This document shows positions 6,090 to 11,946 of a DNA stretch of 25,458 nt, in pieces (position 1 is the first letter of the stretch; every line of letters begins with the position of its first letter). The stretch comes from a virus. A program made the translations under genes and the position numbers. The DNA lies in IMG/VR virus record IMGVR_UViG_3300013014_000120, positions 1 through 25,458 of that record. The stretch is one strand, 5' to 3'. The notes below the pieces were generated by a model that did no database searches, was not told where the DNA came from, and worked only from the letters and a program-made list of their open reading frames with translations.

Positions 6090-6341
6090 ATGTTTCAATT
6101 AAGCCCTCCTAGTCCCCAAGTTCGTGCTCTAGTCAAGATGGCCAGTATCGCTGGTATCATCGTTGGTTTGCAGATCCTGCTACAGTTGTTGACTCGTTGG
6201 TTCACCGGCGAAGAGATCGTGTTTGGCATCTGTATGCTGTTGATCGCTGGTGTTCTCTACGGCATGTTTCAGCTGTTCGTTGAGCAGGAACGTCGCAAAG
6301 ATGAAACTCAGAAGATGATCGATCGCCAAGGACAAGAATAA
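6090..6341 (+). CDS. small membrane protein with charged C-terminal tail, 83 aa
   Basis: Start 6090, preceded by AAGG about 10 nt upstream. Two hydrophobic segments are visible (about residues 17-36 and 44-64), followed by a charged tail (EQERRKDETQ) ending the protein. No family is recognised. It sits between the microprotein at 5962 and the conserved gene at 6342, and its stop directly abuts the next ATG. Confidence 0.7.
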   Translation: MFQLSPPSPQVRALVKMASIAGIIVGLQILLQLLTRWFTGEEIVFGICMLLIAGVLYGMFQLFVEQERRKDETQKMIDRQGQE

Positions 6342-6557
6342 ATGGAAATCCAGGGGTTGAACCCCTTGTACCAAACACTGGCCGACATGATATGGGCTTG
6401 TGAAACTCAAGGCCAAGTACAGGCCTTGATCGATGAGTATGGTCGCCCGGCCTTTACGATCTACGAATTGATGATCGCCGCACACTACGACGACGCCGTC
6501 CAAACTGATCAAGATGTGGCACTTGCACAACAGGTCATTGACGATCTCTGTAAATAA
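6342..6557 (+). CDS. conserved T4-like phage protein, 71 aa
   Basis: Starts on the base after the preceding stop. The pattern ADMIWACETQGQVQALIDEYG followed by AAHYDD and AQQVIDDL resembles a small helical family seen in many marine and freshwater T4-like phages. No function is known. The last codons contain the -35 of the next promoter (TTGACG 6538-6543). Confidence 0.75.
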   Translation: MEIQGLNPLYQTLADMIWACETQGQVQALIDEYGRPAFTIYELMIAAHYDDAVQTDQDVALAQQVIDDLCK

Positions 6558-6566
6558 TTGTATAAT
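6538..6566 (+). promoter_or_regulatory. sigma-70 promoter for the AAA+ ATPase
   Basis: TTGACG (6538-6543), 17-bp spacer, consensus TATAAT (6561-6566). It overlaps the 3' end of the upstream gene. The leader TTAACGCACCAAGGAA is reminiscent of the GTAACGCA leaders at other promoters in this window. Confidence 0.85.
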
Positions 6567-6597
6567 AGACTTTTAGTTAACGCACCAAGGAACACAA

Positions 6598-7458
6598 ATG
6601 GCAGCAGCATCCAGCAAAGGCAGCACCGTACTCGAGTTCGACATGGACGCCATCAAACAGCGTGAGCGTGAAGTAGCCCGAGAGTCAGACGAACAGATCC
6701 TTACCCGACTGCAAGAGCGTTTCGACATTCTTACCGACATGACCAAGGCAGTCAAGGCCGGTGACATCCGTGCTATGATCGTCAGTGGTCCTCCAGGTGT
6801 AGGCAAAAGCCATAACGTTGAAGCAGTACTGCAGAAAGAAGATCTGTTCAACAAGTTGGCCGAACGCAAGCCCAAGTATGAAGTGGTCAAAGGTGCTATG
6901 AGTGCGATCGGGCTGTATGGCAAGCTGTATGAGTACGCAGCCAAGGGCAATGTGGTTGTGTTCGACGACTGTGACTCAATCCTCTTAGAAGACCTTAGCC
7001 TTAACATTCTCAAAGGCGCATTAGACTCAAGTCGCCGTCAATTCATCAGCTGGAACACCGACAGTCGCATCTTACGTAGTGAAGGTATTCCAAACCGTTT
7101 CGAGTTCTGTGGTAGTGCCATCTTTATCACCAACATCAAGTTCGAGCACATCAAGTCAAAGAAACTGCGTGATCACCTGGATGCATTGGAAAGCCGTTGC
7201 CACTACATCGATCTTCAAATGGACACCACACGTGAGAAGCTACTGCGTATCCGTCAGATTGTCAAAGGTGGTATGCTGGACGATCGTGACAATCTGTCAG
7301 ACGTGGCCAAGGACGAGATCGTTGACTTTATCACCTCCAATGCAGATCGCCTGCGTGAGCTGAGCCTGCGTATGGTACTGAAGATTGCAGACCTGCGTGG
7401 AGGCTTTCCTACCAACTGGCAGGCCATGGCTCGTACCACCTGTATGCGGAGGGCATGA
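6598..7458 (+). CDS. AAA+ family ATPase
   Basis: 286 aa, with AAGGA about 7 nt upstream of the ATG. Walker A GPPGVGKS spans residues 64-71 and Walker B VVVFDDCD residues 119-126; a sensor-like IFITN follows after about 55 residues. The single-domain layout matches an AAA ATPase often seen in T4-like phages near recombination or host-takeover genes. Its substrate is unknown; MoxR/CobS-type remodelling or nucleic-acid handling are possible. It is under its own consensus promoter, which suggests strong early expression, and is coupled (ATGA) to a small gene that may be its partner. Confidence 0.9.
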   Translation: MAAASSKGSTVLEFDMDAIKQREREVARESDEQILTRLQERFDILTDMTKAVKAGDIRAMIVSGPPGVGKSHNVEAVLQKEDLFNKLAERKPKYEVVKGAMSAIGLYGKLYEYAAKGNVVVFDDCDSILLEDLSLNILKGALDSSRRQFISWNTDSRILRSEGIPNRFEFCGSAIFITNIKFEHIKSKKLRDHLDALESRCHYIDLQMDTTREKLLRIRQIVKGGMLDDRDNLSDVAKDEIVDFITSNADRLRELSLRMVLKIADLRGGFPTNWQAMARTTCMRRA

Positions 7459-7691
7459 TGGGTGCGGCTAGGGCCCTATGCTATGCTCTTGCGGCCCTAG
7501 TCTGCAGTAGCCTCAACAGCGAAATGGATTGGGCTTGGCAGGGCCCCGTACTGATCGCCCTGATGTGGGCTGTGGAGACACTGACCAAGGTGCGTGAAGA
7601 AGAAGAGTGGTCGGCTACCGTAGACTATCTGCATCAACAGATGGAACGACTACGCAAGGGCTTGCCCCCAGAGACCAAAGAAGAAAGCTAA
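7455..7691 (+). CDS. hypothetical membrane-associated protein, 78 aa
   Basis: ATG 7455 overlaps the stop of the ATPase gene (ATGA); ATG 7458 is equally possible. A hydrophobic N-terminal half (residues about 3-45, ALCYALAALVCSS and GPVLIALMWAV) is followed by an amphipathic charged helix (LHQQMERLRKG) and an acidic end. It may anchor or regulate the ATPase, an inference from coupling alone. Confidence 0.7.
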   Translation: MMGAARALCYALAALVCSSLNSEMDWAWQGPVLIALMWAVETLTKVREEEEWSATVDYLHQQMERLRKGLPPETKEES

Positions 7692-7721
7692 TTAGTCTGC
7701 TGTGGTGCCGGTGTTGCACAC

Positions 7722-7772
7722 GTGCCACAGTTCGGCACTTCAGTTGACGCAGACCACAGTCCCGTGTATTAT
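7722..7772 (+). promoter_or_regulatory. sigma-70 promoter with upstream hairpin; leaderless geometry
   Basis: TTGACG (7744-7749), 17-bp spacer, TATTAT (7767-7772). An inverted repeat GTGCC (7722-7726) / GGCAC (7734-7738) lies just upstream. The gene's ATG (7779) is 7 nt after the -10, so the transcript should begin at or next to the start codon. Confidence 0.8.
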
Positions 7773-7778
7773 ACACAC

Positions 7779-8129
7779 ATGGACACAGCCTACACTACCC
7801 CAGTAGCCGCTCGCAAGAAGCGTAGCGATCGTAACCATATCATCTACGAGCTGATCGTAAATGGACTCAACTACATTGGAGTTACTGCTAAGACAGAGTC
7901 AACAGTGCTCAAGTCCGTTAAGAGTCGTGCTGCCAAGCATTGGTACCGTGCCCAAAAAGAGCAGAAGGATTGGACACTTTGTCAAGCACTGCGCCAGCTC
8001 AATGACAAGAGTGAGATTGAGATTCGTGTGCATGAGATCGTGCGTGGCAAAGCCGCTGCCCACCGGCGTGAAGTAGAGATCCGTCGCTTGCTCAAGCCCG
8101 CACTCAACACCGATGTGAGAGGCGACTGA
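7779..8129 (+). CDS. GIY-YIG-like nuclease-domain protein, 116 aa
   Basis: Start 7779 (MDTAYTTPVA) is the only ATG downstream of the promoter, and no ribosome site can exist in so short a leader. IYELIVNGLNYIGVT (residues 22-36) fits the beta-hairpin of the GIY-YIG fold, followed by a Ser/Arg/His helix (SVKSRAAKHWYRA) and a Glu-bearing region (EVEIRRL). The first motif is degenerate (IYE rather than GIY), so activity is uncertain. Stand-alone GIY-YIG proteins in phages are homing or host-DNA-degrading nucleases. Its monocistronic placement fits a mobile gene. Confidence 0.65.
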   Translation: MDTAYTTPVAARKKRSDRNHIIYELIVNGLNYIGVTAKTESTVLKSVKSRAAKHWYRAQKEQKDWTLCQALRQLNDKSEIEIRVHEIVRGKAAAHRREVEIRRLLKPALNTDVRGD

Positions 8130-8331
8130 GGGGCCGGTGGCGGCATCAGGGGGTGGGGGGTAGTAAATCTAAAACTGTTGCACACACGCAACAAACCGCT
8201 TGCAAAAAAGTTGGTGTTAGACTAGATCACCAGCACCAGAGATCTCCATACCTTAAAAATTTTGCGCGGCAATTTTTTTGGGCTACACTATAGGGGCCCC
8301 TCTCAGTCTAGCGCAGATAAATACCCGCATA
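8130..8331 (+). other. intergenic region with A/T-flanked hairpin
   Basis: No gene is seen. A G-rich start (GGGGGTGGGGGG near 8149) is followed by AAAAATTTTGCGCGGCAATTTTTTT (about 8256-8279 region), whose TTGC/GCAA core and A/T arms form a hairpin ending in a T-run. It resembles a factor-independent terminator, possibly for the GIY-YIG transcript or a small RNA. TTGCAA near 8201 might be a weak -35, but no convincing -10 was found. Confidence 0.4.
8317..8323 (+). promoter_or_regulatory. T4-late-type promoter
   Basis: ATAAATA, 8 bases before the ATG at 8332. T4 late promoters are TATAAATA centred near -10, so the transcript would start within a few bases of the start codon. Confidence 0.6.
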
Positions 8332-8970
8332 ATGCCAGCTGTACATCTCTATGGTGATGTCATCAATGTCACCTTTATACACATTCCAAGAACCGGCGGA
8401 ACCAGTATAGGAAACTGGATGCTGTCGCAGATCGATCATGCGGTCACCAAGACCTGGATCGATTACACACATCCCTCACTGCAACAGATACAGCAGCAGT
8501 GTGGCACCACTGCCAGTTCTTTTGCGGTAGTTAGAAATCCCTGGGACAGAATTGTCAGTCAATATCACTACTGTCTAACTCCGCCTGACACTCGTCCTGG
8601 AATGGCTGAAGCCAGTCCTCAAATGGTGCGACACTACATCGATCTGCTCAACAACTATTCAGACCAGTTTCCCAGTTTTACAGAATGGGTATTGAAATTA
8701 GATCAGTTTGTCATGCCTCCAGGTTGGTGGTGGAATTTGACCACTCCTCTGTCTCATTGGATTGATTCAAGTACTCATGTGCTGCGTTTTGAAAATCTTG
8801 CAGAGGACTTTGGACAGATACAGCAGTTTTTCCGCAGTGATCAACCACTGCCTTTTCTAAACAGTGTTCAGCACGATCACTATGCCCATTACTACACAGA
8901 TCAAACTCGTCAAATAGTACATAAATGGTTTCGAGTTGACATTGACAGATGGAACTATCAATTTCTATAG
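8332..8970 (+). CDS. sulfotransferase-family protein, 212 aa
   Basis: The start at 8332 follows the late-type promoter and precedes the first conserved strand. The 5'-phosphosulfate-binding loop IHIPRTGGTS lies at residues 16-25. The 3'-phosphate motif VVRNPWDRIVSQYHY lies at residues 66-80, with the family Arg and Ser (R68, S76). These are the PAPS-binding elements of the sulfotransferase fold. The acceptor cannot be predicted; carbohydrate sulfation of a phage or host surface glycan would be typical. It stands alone in a mosaic region, and late expression hints at a virion or lysis-stage role. Confidence 0.85.
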   Translation: MPAVHLYGDVINVTFIHIPRTGGTSIGNWMLSQIDHAVTKTWIDYTHPSLQQIQQQCGTTASSFAVVRNPWDRIVSQYHYCLTPPDTRPGMAEASPQMVRHYIDLLNNYSDQFPSFTEWVLKLDQFVMPPGWWWNLTTPLSHWIDSSTHVLRFENLAEDFGQIQQFFRSDQPLPFLNSVQHDHYAHYYTDQTRQIVHKWFRVDIDRWNYQFL

Positions 8971-9042
8971 ATCCTCTTAACTCTGTGGTCTATTTCTCAA
9001 CACTATGTCCATGTTATTCTCACTGTTGTTTTATTTACTACT

Positions 9043-9324
9043 CTAAAATAGCCAGTGCCAGAATTGCAGCCAGCAGTCCCACAGCCACATGCAGCCTTTG
9101 TACAGTAACCACAGCATGCCACCTACTATGATAAACCCGGCAAACTCAGCTTCAGTTTGCTGTTGTTGTGGTGTGGGCGGTTGATACTGTGGTATATGAG
9201 GCTGTTGTTGTGGTGGTCTAGCTATACTGCCGGTCCAGCCATCCAACTGTGTGGTACAGTGGGGACAGCGAGTAGCGTAGATATGTACCTGTTGTCTACA
9301 GGCCGAACAAAAGATTGTACTCAT
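9043..9324 (-). CDS. zinc-ribbon membrane protein, 93 aa
   Basis: An N-terminal zinc ribbon has Cys at residues 6, 9, 20 and 23 (CSAC...CPHC). A Pro/Gln-rich linker spans residues about 37-58, and a C-terminal hydrophobic, Trp-rich segment (residues about 62-93) should insert in the membrane. This domain order recalls the host zinc-ribbon/TM proteins of the DUF2628/zf-ribbon type. On the minus strand, it converges with the sulfotransferase gene. Function unknown. Confidence 0.7.
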   Translation of the reverse strand: MSTIFCSACRQQVHIYATRCPHCTTQLDGWTGSIARPPQQQPHIPQYQPPTPQQQQTEAEFAGFIIVGGMLWLLYKGCMWLWDCWLQFWHWLF

Positions 9325-9369
9325 TCTATTATAGTCATTTCCTTGTCATTACCAGTGTATGCTGTTGTG

Positions 9370-9750
9370 TCATCTATAGTATTTCCAGCCATCGTAGTCT
9401 CCAGCTCGCCTGCCTTTTTCTCTATGGCATATACTGCACAACTCCTGCAGATTGCAAGGATCGTTGTCTGTTGAATTACCGTTCTTGTGATCCACTTCAG
9501 TGCTTATCCTAAAGCCTGCGGCCTTGGCCAGACTCCAATTGATCACGCAAGGAAATCCCAAAAGACCATCAATATTACTGCATATTCCAGTCTTGTATGG
9601 TGTTACTCCGTACCGGTGTTCCCACTTGCCCCAACTGGCCGCTTGGCAATGACTGCAGTGAATTCTCCATCGTTTATTGTCATTTTTATCTGTAGAAGAA
9701 AATGTTACAGGTTTACCACATCCATAATTAATACAAATTGGTCTTTTCAT
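9370..9750 (-). CDS. HNH endonuclease (probable free-standing homing enzyme)
   Basis: 126 aa. The HNH core is visible: DHKNGN (residues 87-92), then N100 and the C105/C108-H109 knuckle (LCSICHREKG), preceded by Cys pairs at residues 32/35. Size and form match phage homing-type HNH enzymes that nick double-stranded DNA at inserted sites. It lies alone on the minus strand between unrelated genes, as expected of a mobile intergenic gene. No clear promoter or ribosome site was seen upstream, and no intron boundaries are evident. Confidence 0.85.
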   Translation of the reverse strand: MKRPICINYGCGKPVTFSSTDKNDNKRWRIHCSHCQAASWGKWEHRYGVTPYKTGICSNIDGLLGFPCVINWSLAKAAGFRISTEVDHKNGNSTDNDPCNLQELCSICHREKGRRAGDYDGWKYYR

Positions 9751-9810
9751 GTTTCTGCGCCCATTGGTTTCTGTGTAAGTGTGTCTAAGTTGTAGAACTG
9801 TCTACTACAG

Positions 9811-9828
9811 TCTTATAAAATTATAAGA
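9811..9828. repeat. 18-bp AT-rich palindrome
   Basis: TCTTATAAAATTATAAGA is a palindrome with 8-bp arms and AA between them. It lies between the divergent HNH and cupin genes, so it could be an operator or a bidirectional -10-like element. Role inferred from position only. Confidence 0.5.
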
Positions 9829-9883
9829 TCAGTTTTAGGAGATGTCAATAAAAAAATCGCTAAAAACCGCTTTTCTGCTTCGC

Positions 9884-9933
9884 AGCCCTTTGGGCTCGGG
9901 CCTCTTGACAGCGGGGTACTGTCGCTGTATACT
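9884..9933 (+). promoter_or_regulatory. sigma-70 promoter preceded by hairpin
   Basis: TTGACA (9905-9910), 17-bp spacer, TATACT (9928-9933). A hairpin, AGCCC-TTT-GGGCT (9884-9896), lies just upstream, and ACAGCG/CGCTGT (within 9908-9928) form an inverted repeat across the spacer. The ATG at 9944 leaves a leader of only about 4 nt. Confidence 0.8.
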
Positions 9934-9943
9934 GATCACTATT

Positions 9944-10447
9944 ATGAATCAACAGACAAACTCAGTAGTAGACTTTTTCATCAGCAATGGCTGCAGGCAT
10001 ATGACCAATATACCTGGCAATCAAGTGTTTTTAACAGATGTCAGTGCCAGCACCTTGGTGTGGCATGAAGGACCAGTGGTCATTGAACTCTATCTCATGT
10101 ATCCCAATTTGACCACTGGACTACACAGTCATCCCTTTGATAATCAGGTCATATATCTACATGGACAGATGTATGGACATCGGAAAGATCCAGACACCGG
10201 GGCTGTCATAGAGGGAGAACTGTTTGAAAAATTGGGTGGGCCACCCCGGCTGGGACCTCTGCTGCCCGCCGGAACACCGCATGGGTTTAGAGCCGGGCCT
10301 CGGGGAGCCGTGGTCTACAACGTGCAGATCTGGCCTGAATCTGTCCGTGATCCGCTCAGCGCCGCACTGAATATTCATGGTAATTTTTCTCTAGGACCTA
10401 TACATACCGAATTCCTGAGAAGTTTGGGGCGTGTCGTAGACGAATAA
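9944..10447 (+). CDS. cupin-fold protein, 167 aa
   Basis: Start 9944 is chosen because the longer frame (from 9842) would run through the promoter. Cupin motif 1 elements LHSHPFDNQVIYLHGQMYG (residues about 65-83) and motif 2 LPAGTPHGF (about 107-115) supply His residues for a metal site. It is a single beta-barrel of unknown substrate. Enzymes of this type modify sugars or small acids. It lies next to the tmRNA gene and has its own strong promoter. Confidence 0.75.
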   Translation: MNQQTNSVVDFFISNGCRHMTNIPGNQVFLTDVSASTLVWHEGPVVIELYLMYPNLTTGLHSHPFDNQVIYLHGQMYGHRKDPDTGAVIEGELFEKLGGPPRLGPLLPAGTPHGFRAGPRGAVVYNVQIWPESVRDPLSAALNIHGNFSLGPIHTEFLRSLGRVVDE

Positions 10448-10450
10448 ATA
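10444..10450 (+). promoter_or_regulatory. T4-late-type promoter in front of tmRNA
   Basis: ATAAATA (preceded by GA) overlaps the stop of the cupin gene. Transcription from it would start near 10457, which is where pairing of the tmRNA acceptor piece begins. Late timing is inferred from the motif. Confidence 0.5.
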
Positions 10451-10739
10451 AAGAATTGTTGTAACCACCGAGAGGAAAGAAGCAAGTCCAAAGACGGGCA
10501 AGACGAGGGTTCGACTCCCTCCCGGTCCACCAAAAGCATACTCAAGTGACGCTGGGGAAGAGTAATAGTCAGCGGTTGATAAATCTTCCAAGTATGCTTT
10601 TGATGGGCCGGCCATGGTATCGATTGACGGATCAGTAGACGAGTGGACAACAGGGCAGGCGATCTCCCTAAAAGAAGCAAAACTAGTAAATGCAACAGCA
10701 TCTACACTTGAGTTCTTGAACAACAGTTCTATCGTTGTA

Positions 10740-10772
10740 GCCAACGATGAGCAGTTTGCTCTAGCTGCCTGA
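10740..10772 (+). other. tmRNA proteolysis-tag reading frame
   Basis: Resume codon GCC followed by codons for NDEQFALAA and TGA. The end ALAA is the signal for ClpXP-type proteases and the AND start is the SspB-type region. Resembles betaproteobacterial tags such as ANDERFALAA. Confidence 0.9.
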
Positions 10773-10822
10773 ACAGCGGCGACTCCGAGGTAGGAAAGAC
10801 CTCGTCACCGAACCCAACCAGG

Positions 10823-10848
10823 ACCCGCTGTAATGGCGGGTTTCTTTT
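10823..10848 (+). terminator. rho-independent terminator of tmRNA
   Basis: ACCCGC (10823-10828) pairs with GCGGGT (10836-10841) with a 7-nt loop, followed by the T-rich TTTCTTTT. Confidence 0.85.
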
Positions 10849-10945
10849 GGGCAAATGCATGTCAACGAGATCATTAACTCGTGCGTTAATAGTATATGTA
10901 TAGAGCAGTTTCTGTACATAATATAAACTTAAAGGAAGTTCTAAA

Positions 10946-11143
10946 ATGAAAACAATCGCAACTCTAATCGCTGGTCTATTTGCTGTTACCGCTTTCGCCG
11001 CTGAGCCAGCCAAGGCACCGGCCGCTCCTGCTGCTGCACCCAAGGTTGACGCCAAGCCTGCAAAAAGTGAAGACAAGGCTCCTGCCAAAGCCGACGCAAA
11101 GGCTGCTACGCCTGCTGCCACCACAGCACCGGCCGCTAAGTAA
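10946..11143 (+). CDS. secreted Ala/Pro/Lys-rich protein, 65 aa
   Basis: AAAGGAAG lies about 7 nt upstream of ATG 10946. The N-terminus MKTIATLIAGLFAVTAFA is a typical Sec signal peptide with likely cleavage after AFA at residues 16-18. The mature part is low-complexity Ala/Pro/Lys/Asp (EPAKAPAAP..., KAPAKADAKAA). Similar short proteins are frequent in Burkholderiales chromosomes and are likely periplasmic and disordered. A host-derived gene is therefore possible. It lies between the tmRNA terminator and a second terminator. No clear promoter was identified in the 97 nt upstream. Confidence 0.75.
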   Translation: MKTIATLIAGLFAVTAFAAEPAKAPAAPAAAPKVDAKPAKSEDKAPAKADAKAATPAATTAPAAK

Positions 11144-11144
11144 T

Positions 11145-11327
11145 CTCTGTTGGGATGATGACGACGATGGCACCACTGTTGAGGACCTGGACCTACACAC
11201 GGGCTATCGTCGTCCAGACGTTGTTGTGGGCTCTGCTGCTGATGATCTTCCTGATCTTGTGCGTGACCGCCTGCGTCGAGCCAGACTAGCAGCAGTTATA
11301 CTGTATATGGCTAAATGGACCGTTTAA
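11145..11327 (+). pseudogene. coding-like frame without a start codon (WDDDDDG frame)
   Basis: From about 11145 a frame runs to TAA 11325-11327, encoding WDDDDDGTTVEDLDLH..., then a basic helix ending YMAKWTV. Its codons are strongly G-first (gat, gac, gtt, gct), as in real genes of the left arm, yet no ATG/GTG/TTG opens it near its beginning. It could be a gene decayed by a frameshift, or be reached by +1 shifting at the end of the secreted-protein gene (GCT AAG TAA). A competing frame (11155-11289, 44 aa, MMTTMAPLLR..., one membrane segment ending VTACVEPD) has an ATG but no ribosome site. Only one is likely real. Confidence 0.4.
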
Positions 11328-11347
11328 TCGCGGTCCATTTTGTTTTT
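11313..11347 (+). terminator. rho-independent terminator
   Basis: AAATGGACC (11313-11321) and GGTCCATTT (11332-11340) form a perfect 9-bp stem followed by TTGTTTTT. It overlaps the last codons of the WDDDDDG frame. Confidence 0.9.
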
Positions 11348-11385
11348 GCGGCTAAGTAATGGTCTATACTACGGGGATTTTTTTT

Positions 11386-11946
11386 ATGACACCAACACTG
11401 TATCTTGACATGGATGGCGTGGTCGCAGATTTTGATGCCGCGGCCGCACAACATTTAGGACGCGATCTATCCGGCTACACACAAGATGGAATTTTTACTT
11501 TTGTAGGCGATGAATGGCCGAAGATTCAGGCCATAGAACGGTTTTATCGTGACTTGCCACCTATGAAGGGCTGCTGGCAGTTGGTTGACACAGCACGACA
11601 GTACAGAGATCGATTGGGCTGGCAGTTGTTATTTTTAACAGCTATTCCTAGACTGAACGACATGCCTTGGGCACAGTACGACAAGATCTTGTGGGTCAAT
11701 CAACACTTTCCTGACATTGCCGTACACTTTGGTCCCTATAGTCATGACAAACAACATCACTGTCGTCCAGGAGATATCTTAGTTGACGATCGTCTGACCA
11801 ACTGCATTGAGTGGCGTGCCGTAGGCGGCAGGGCGTTTCATGTGGTCAATCGTGATGTGGTGGCCTCGGCCCAGGAACTAGAACAGAATTTTCAACAGCT
11901 GGTAGAATCAGCTGTTGAACTACAGACTCAACTGACTATCTTCTAG
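11386..11946 (+). CDS. HAD-family 5'(3')-deoxyribonucleotidase
   Basis: 186 aa. Start 11386 puts the catalytic strand at the N-terminus, as in the family; the in-frame ATG 11359 is an alternative. TLYLDMDGVVADFD (residues 4-17) holds the nucleophile D8 and acid/base D10. The NT5C-type middle (FLTAIPR near 85) supplies the Thr of motif II, and DILVDDRLTNC (about 133-143) the acidic motif. The enzyme dephosphorylates nucleoside monophosphates and adjusts dNTP pools. TATACT at 11365-11370 may be its -10 box, but no good -35 is present. It converges with the next gene, overlapping by 27 nt. Confidence 0.85.
   Translation: MTPTLYLDMDGVVADFDAAAAQHLGRDLSGYTQDGIFTFVGDEWPKIQAIERFYRDLPPMKGCWQLVDTARQYRDRLGWQLLFLTAIPRLNDMPWAQYDKILWVNQHFPDIAVHFGPYSHDKQHHCRPGDILVDDRLTNCIEWRAVGGRAFHVVNRDVVASAQELEQNFQQLVESAVELQTQLTIF

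Larger units (their letters stand above)
10457..10848 (+). ncRNA. ssrA: circularly permuted (two-piece) tmRNA precursor
   Basis: The acceptor piece (about 10457-10532) comes first and the coding piece (from 10605) second. The acceptor piece has a T-arm GAGGG-TTCGACT-CCCTC (10505-10521), then CCGGTCC and ACCA (10529-10532). The coding piece opens GGGCCGG (10605-10611), which pairs with CCGGTCC and gives G3-U70, the alanine identity pair. The 72-nt intervening segment (10533-10604) is closed by AAAGCATACT/AGTATGCTTT. GTTGT-AA-CCAC (10458-10468) pairs with GTGGACAAC (10643-10651), linking the pieces as tmRNA helix P2. The tag frame 10740-10772 reads ANDEQFALAA then TGA, preceded by the usual GTTGTA context. 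A terminator ends the gene. tmRNA with SmpB rescues stalled ribosomes. Exact mature ends need mapping. Confidence 0.93.

Noticed and set aside
9328-9333. TATAAT 3 nt before the start of the zinc-ribbon membrane gene
   Set aside because: There is no -35 at a workable distance, and transcription would begin inside the coding sequence.
9370-9750. Group I intron around the HNH gene
   Set aside because: The neighbours are complete, unrelated genes and no split exon or intron core was seen; a free-standing homing enzyme is simpler.
9842-9943. 34-residue N-terminal extension of the cupin
   Set aside because: The segment holds the consensus promoter and a hairpin, and the upstream ATG directly touches its AGGAG, so it is unlikely to be used.
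10505-10532. Ordinary tRNA suggested by GGTTCGACTCC and CCA
   Set aside because: No D-arm or anticodon arm lies upstream, while the acceptor stem partner GGGCCGG is downstream, so it is the acceptor half of a permuted tmRNA.
10375-10744. Long minus-strand frames (108 and 117 aa) across 10375-10744
   Set aside because: They lie antisense to the tmRNA and the end of the cupin gene, have no ribosome site or promoter, and are explained by the RNA gene.
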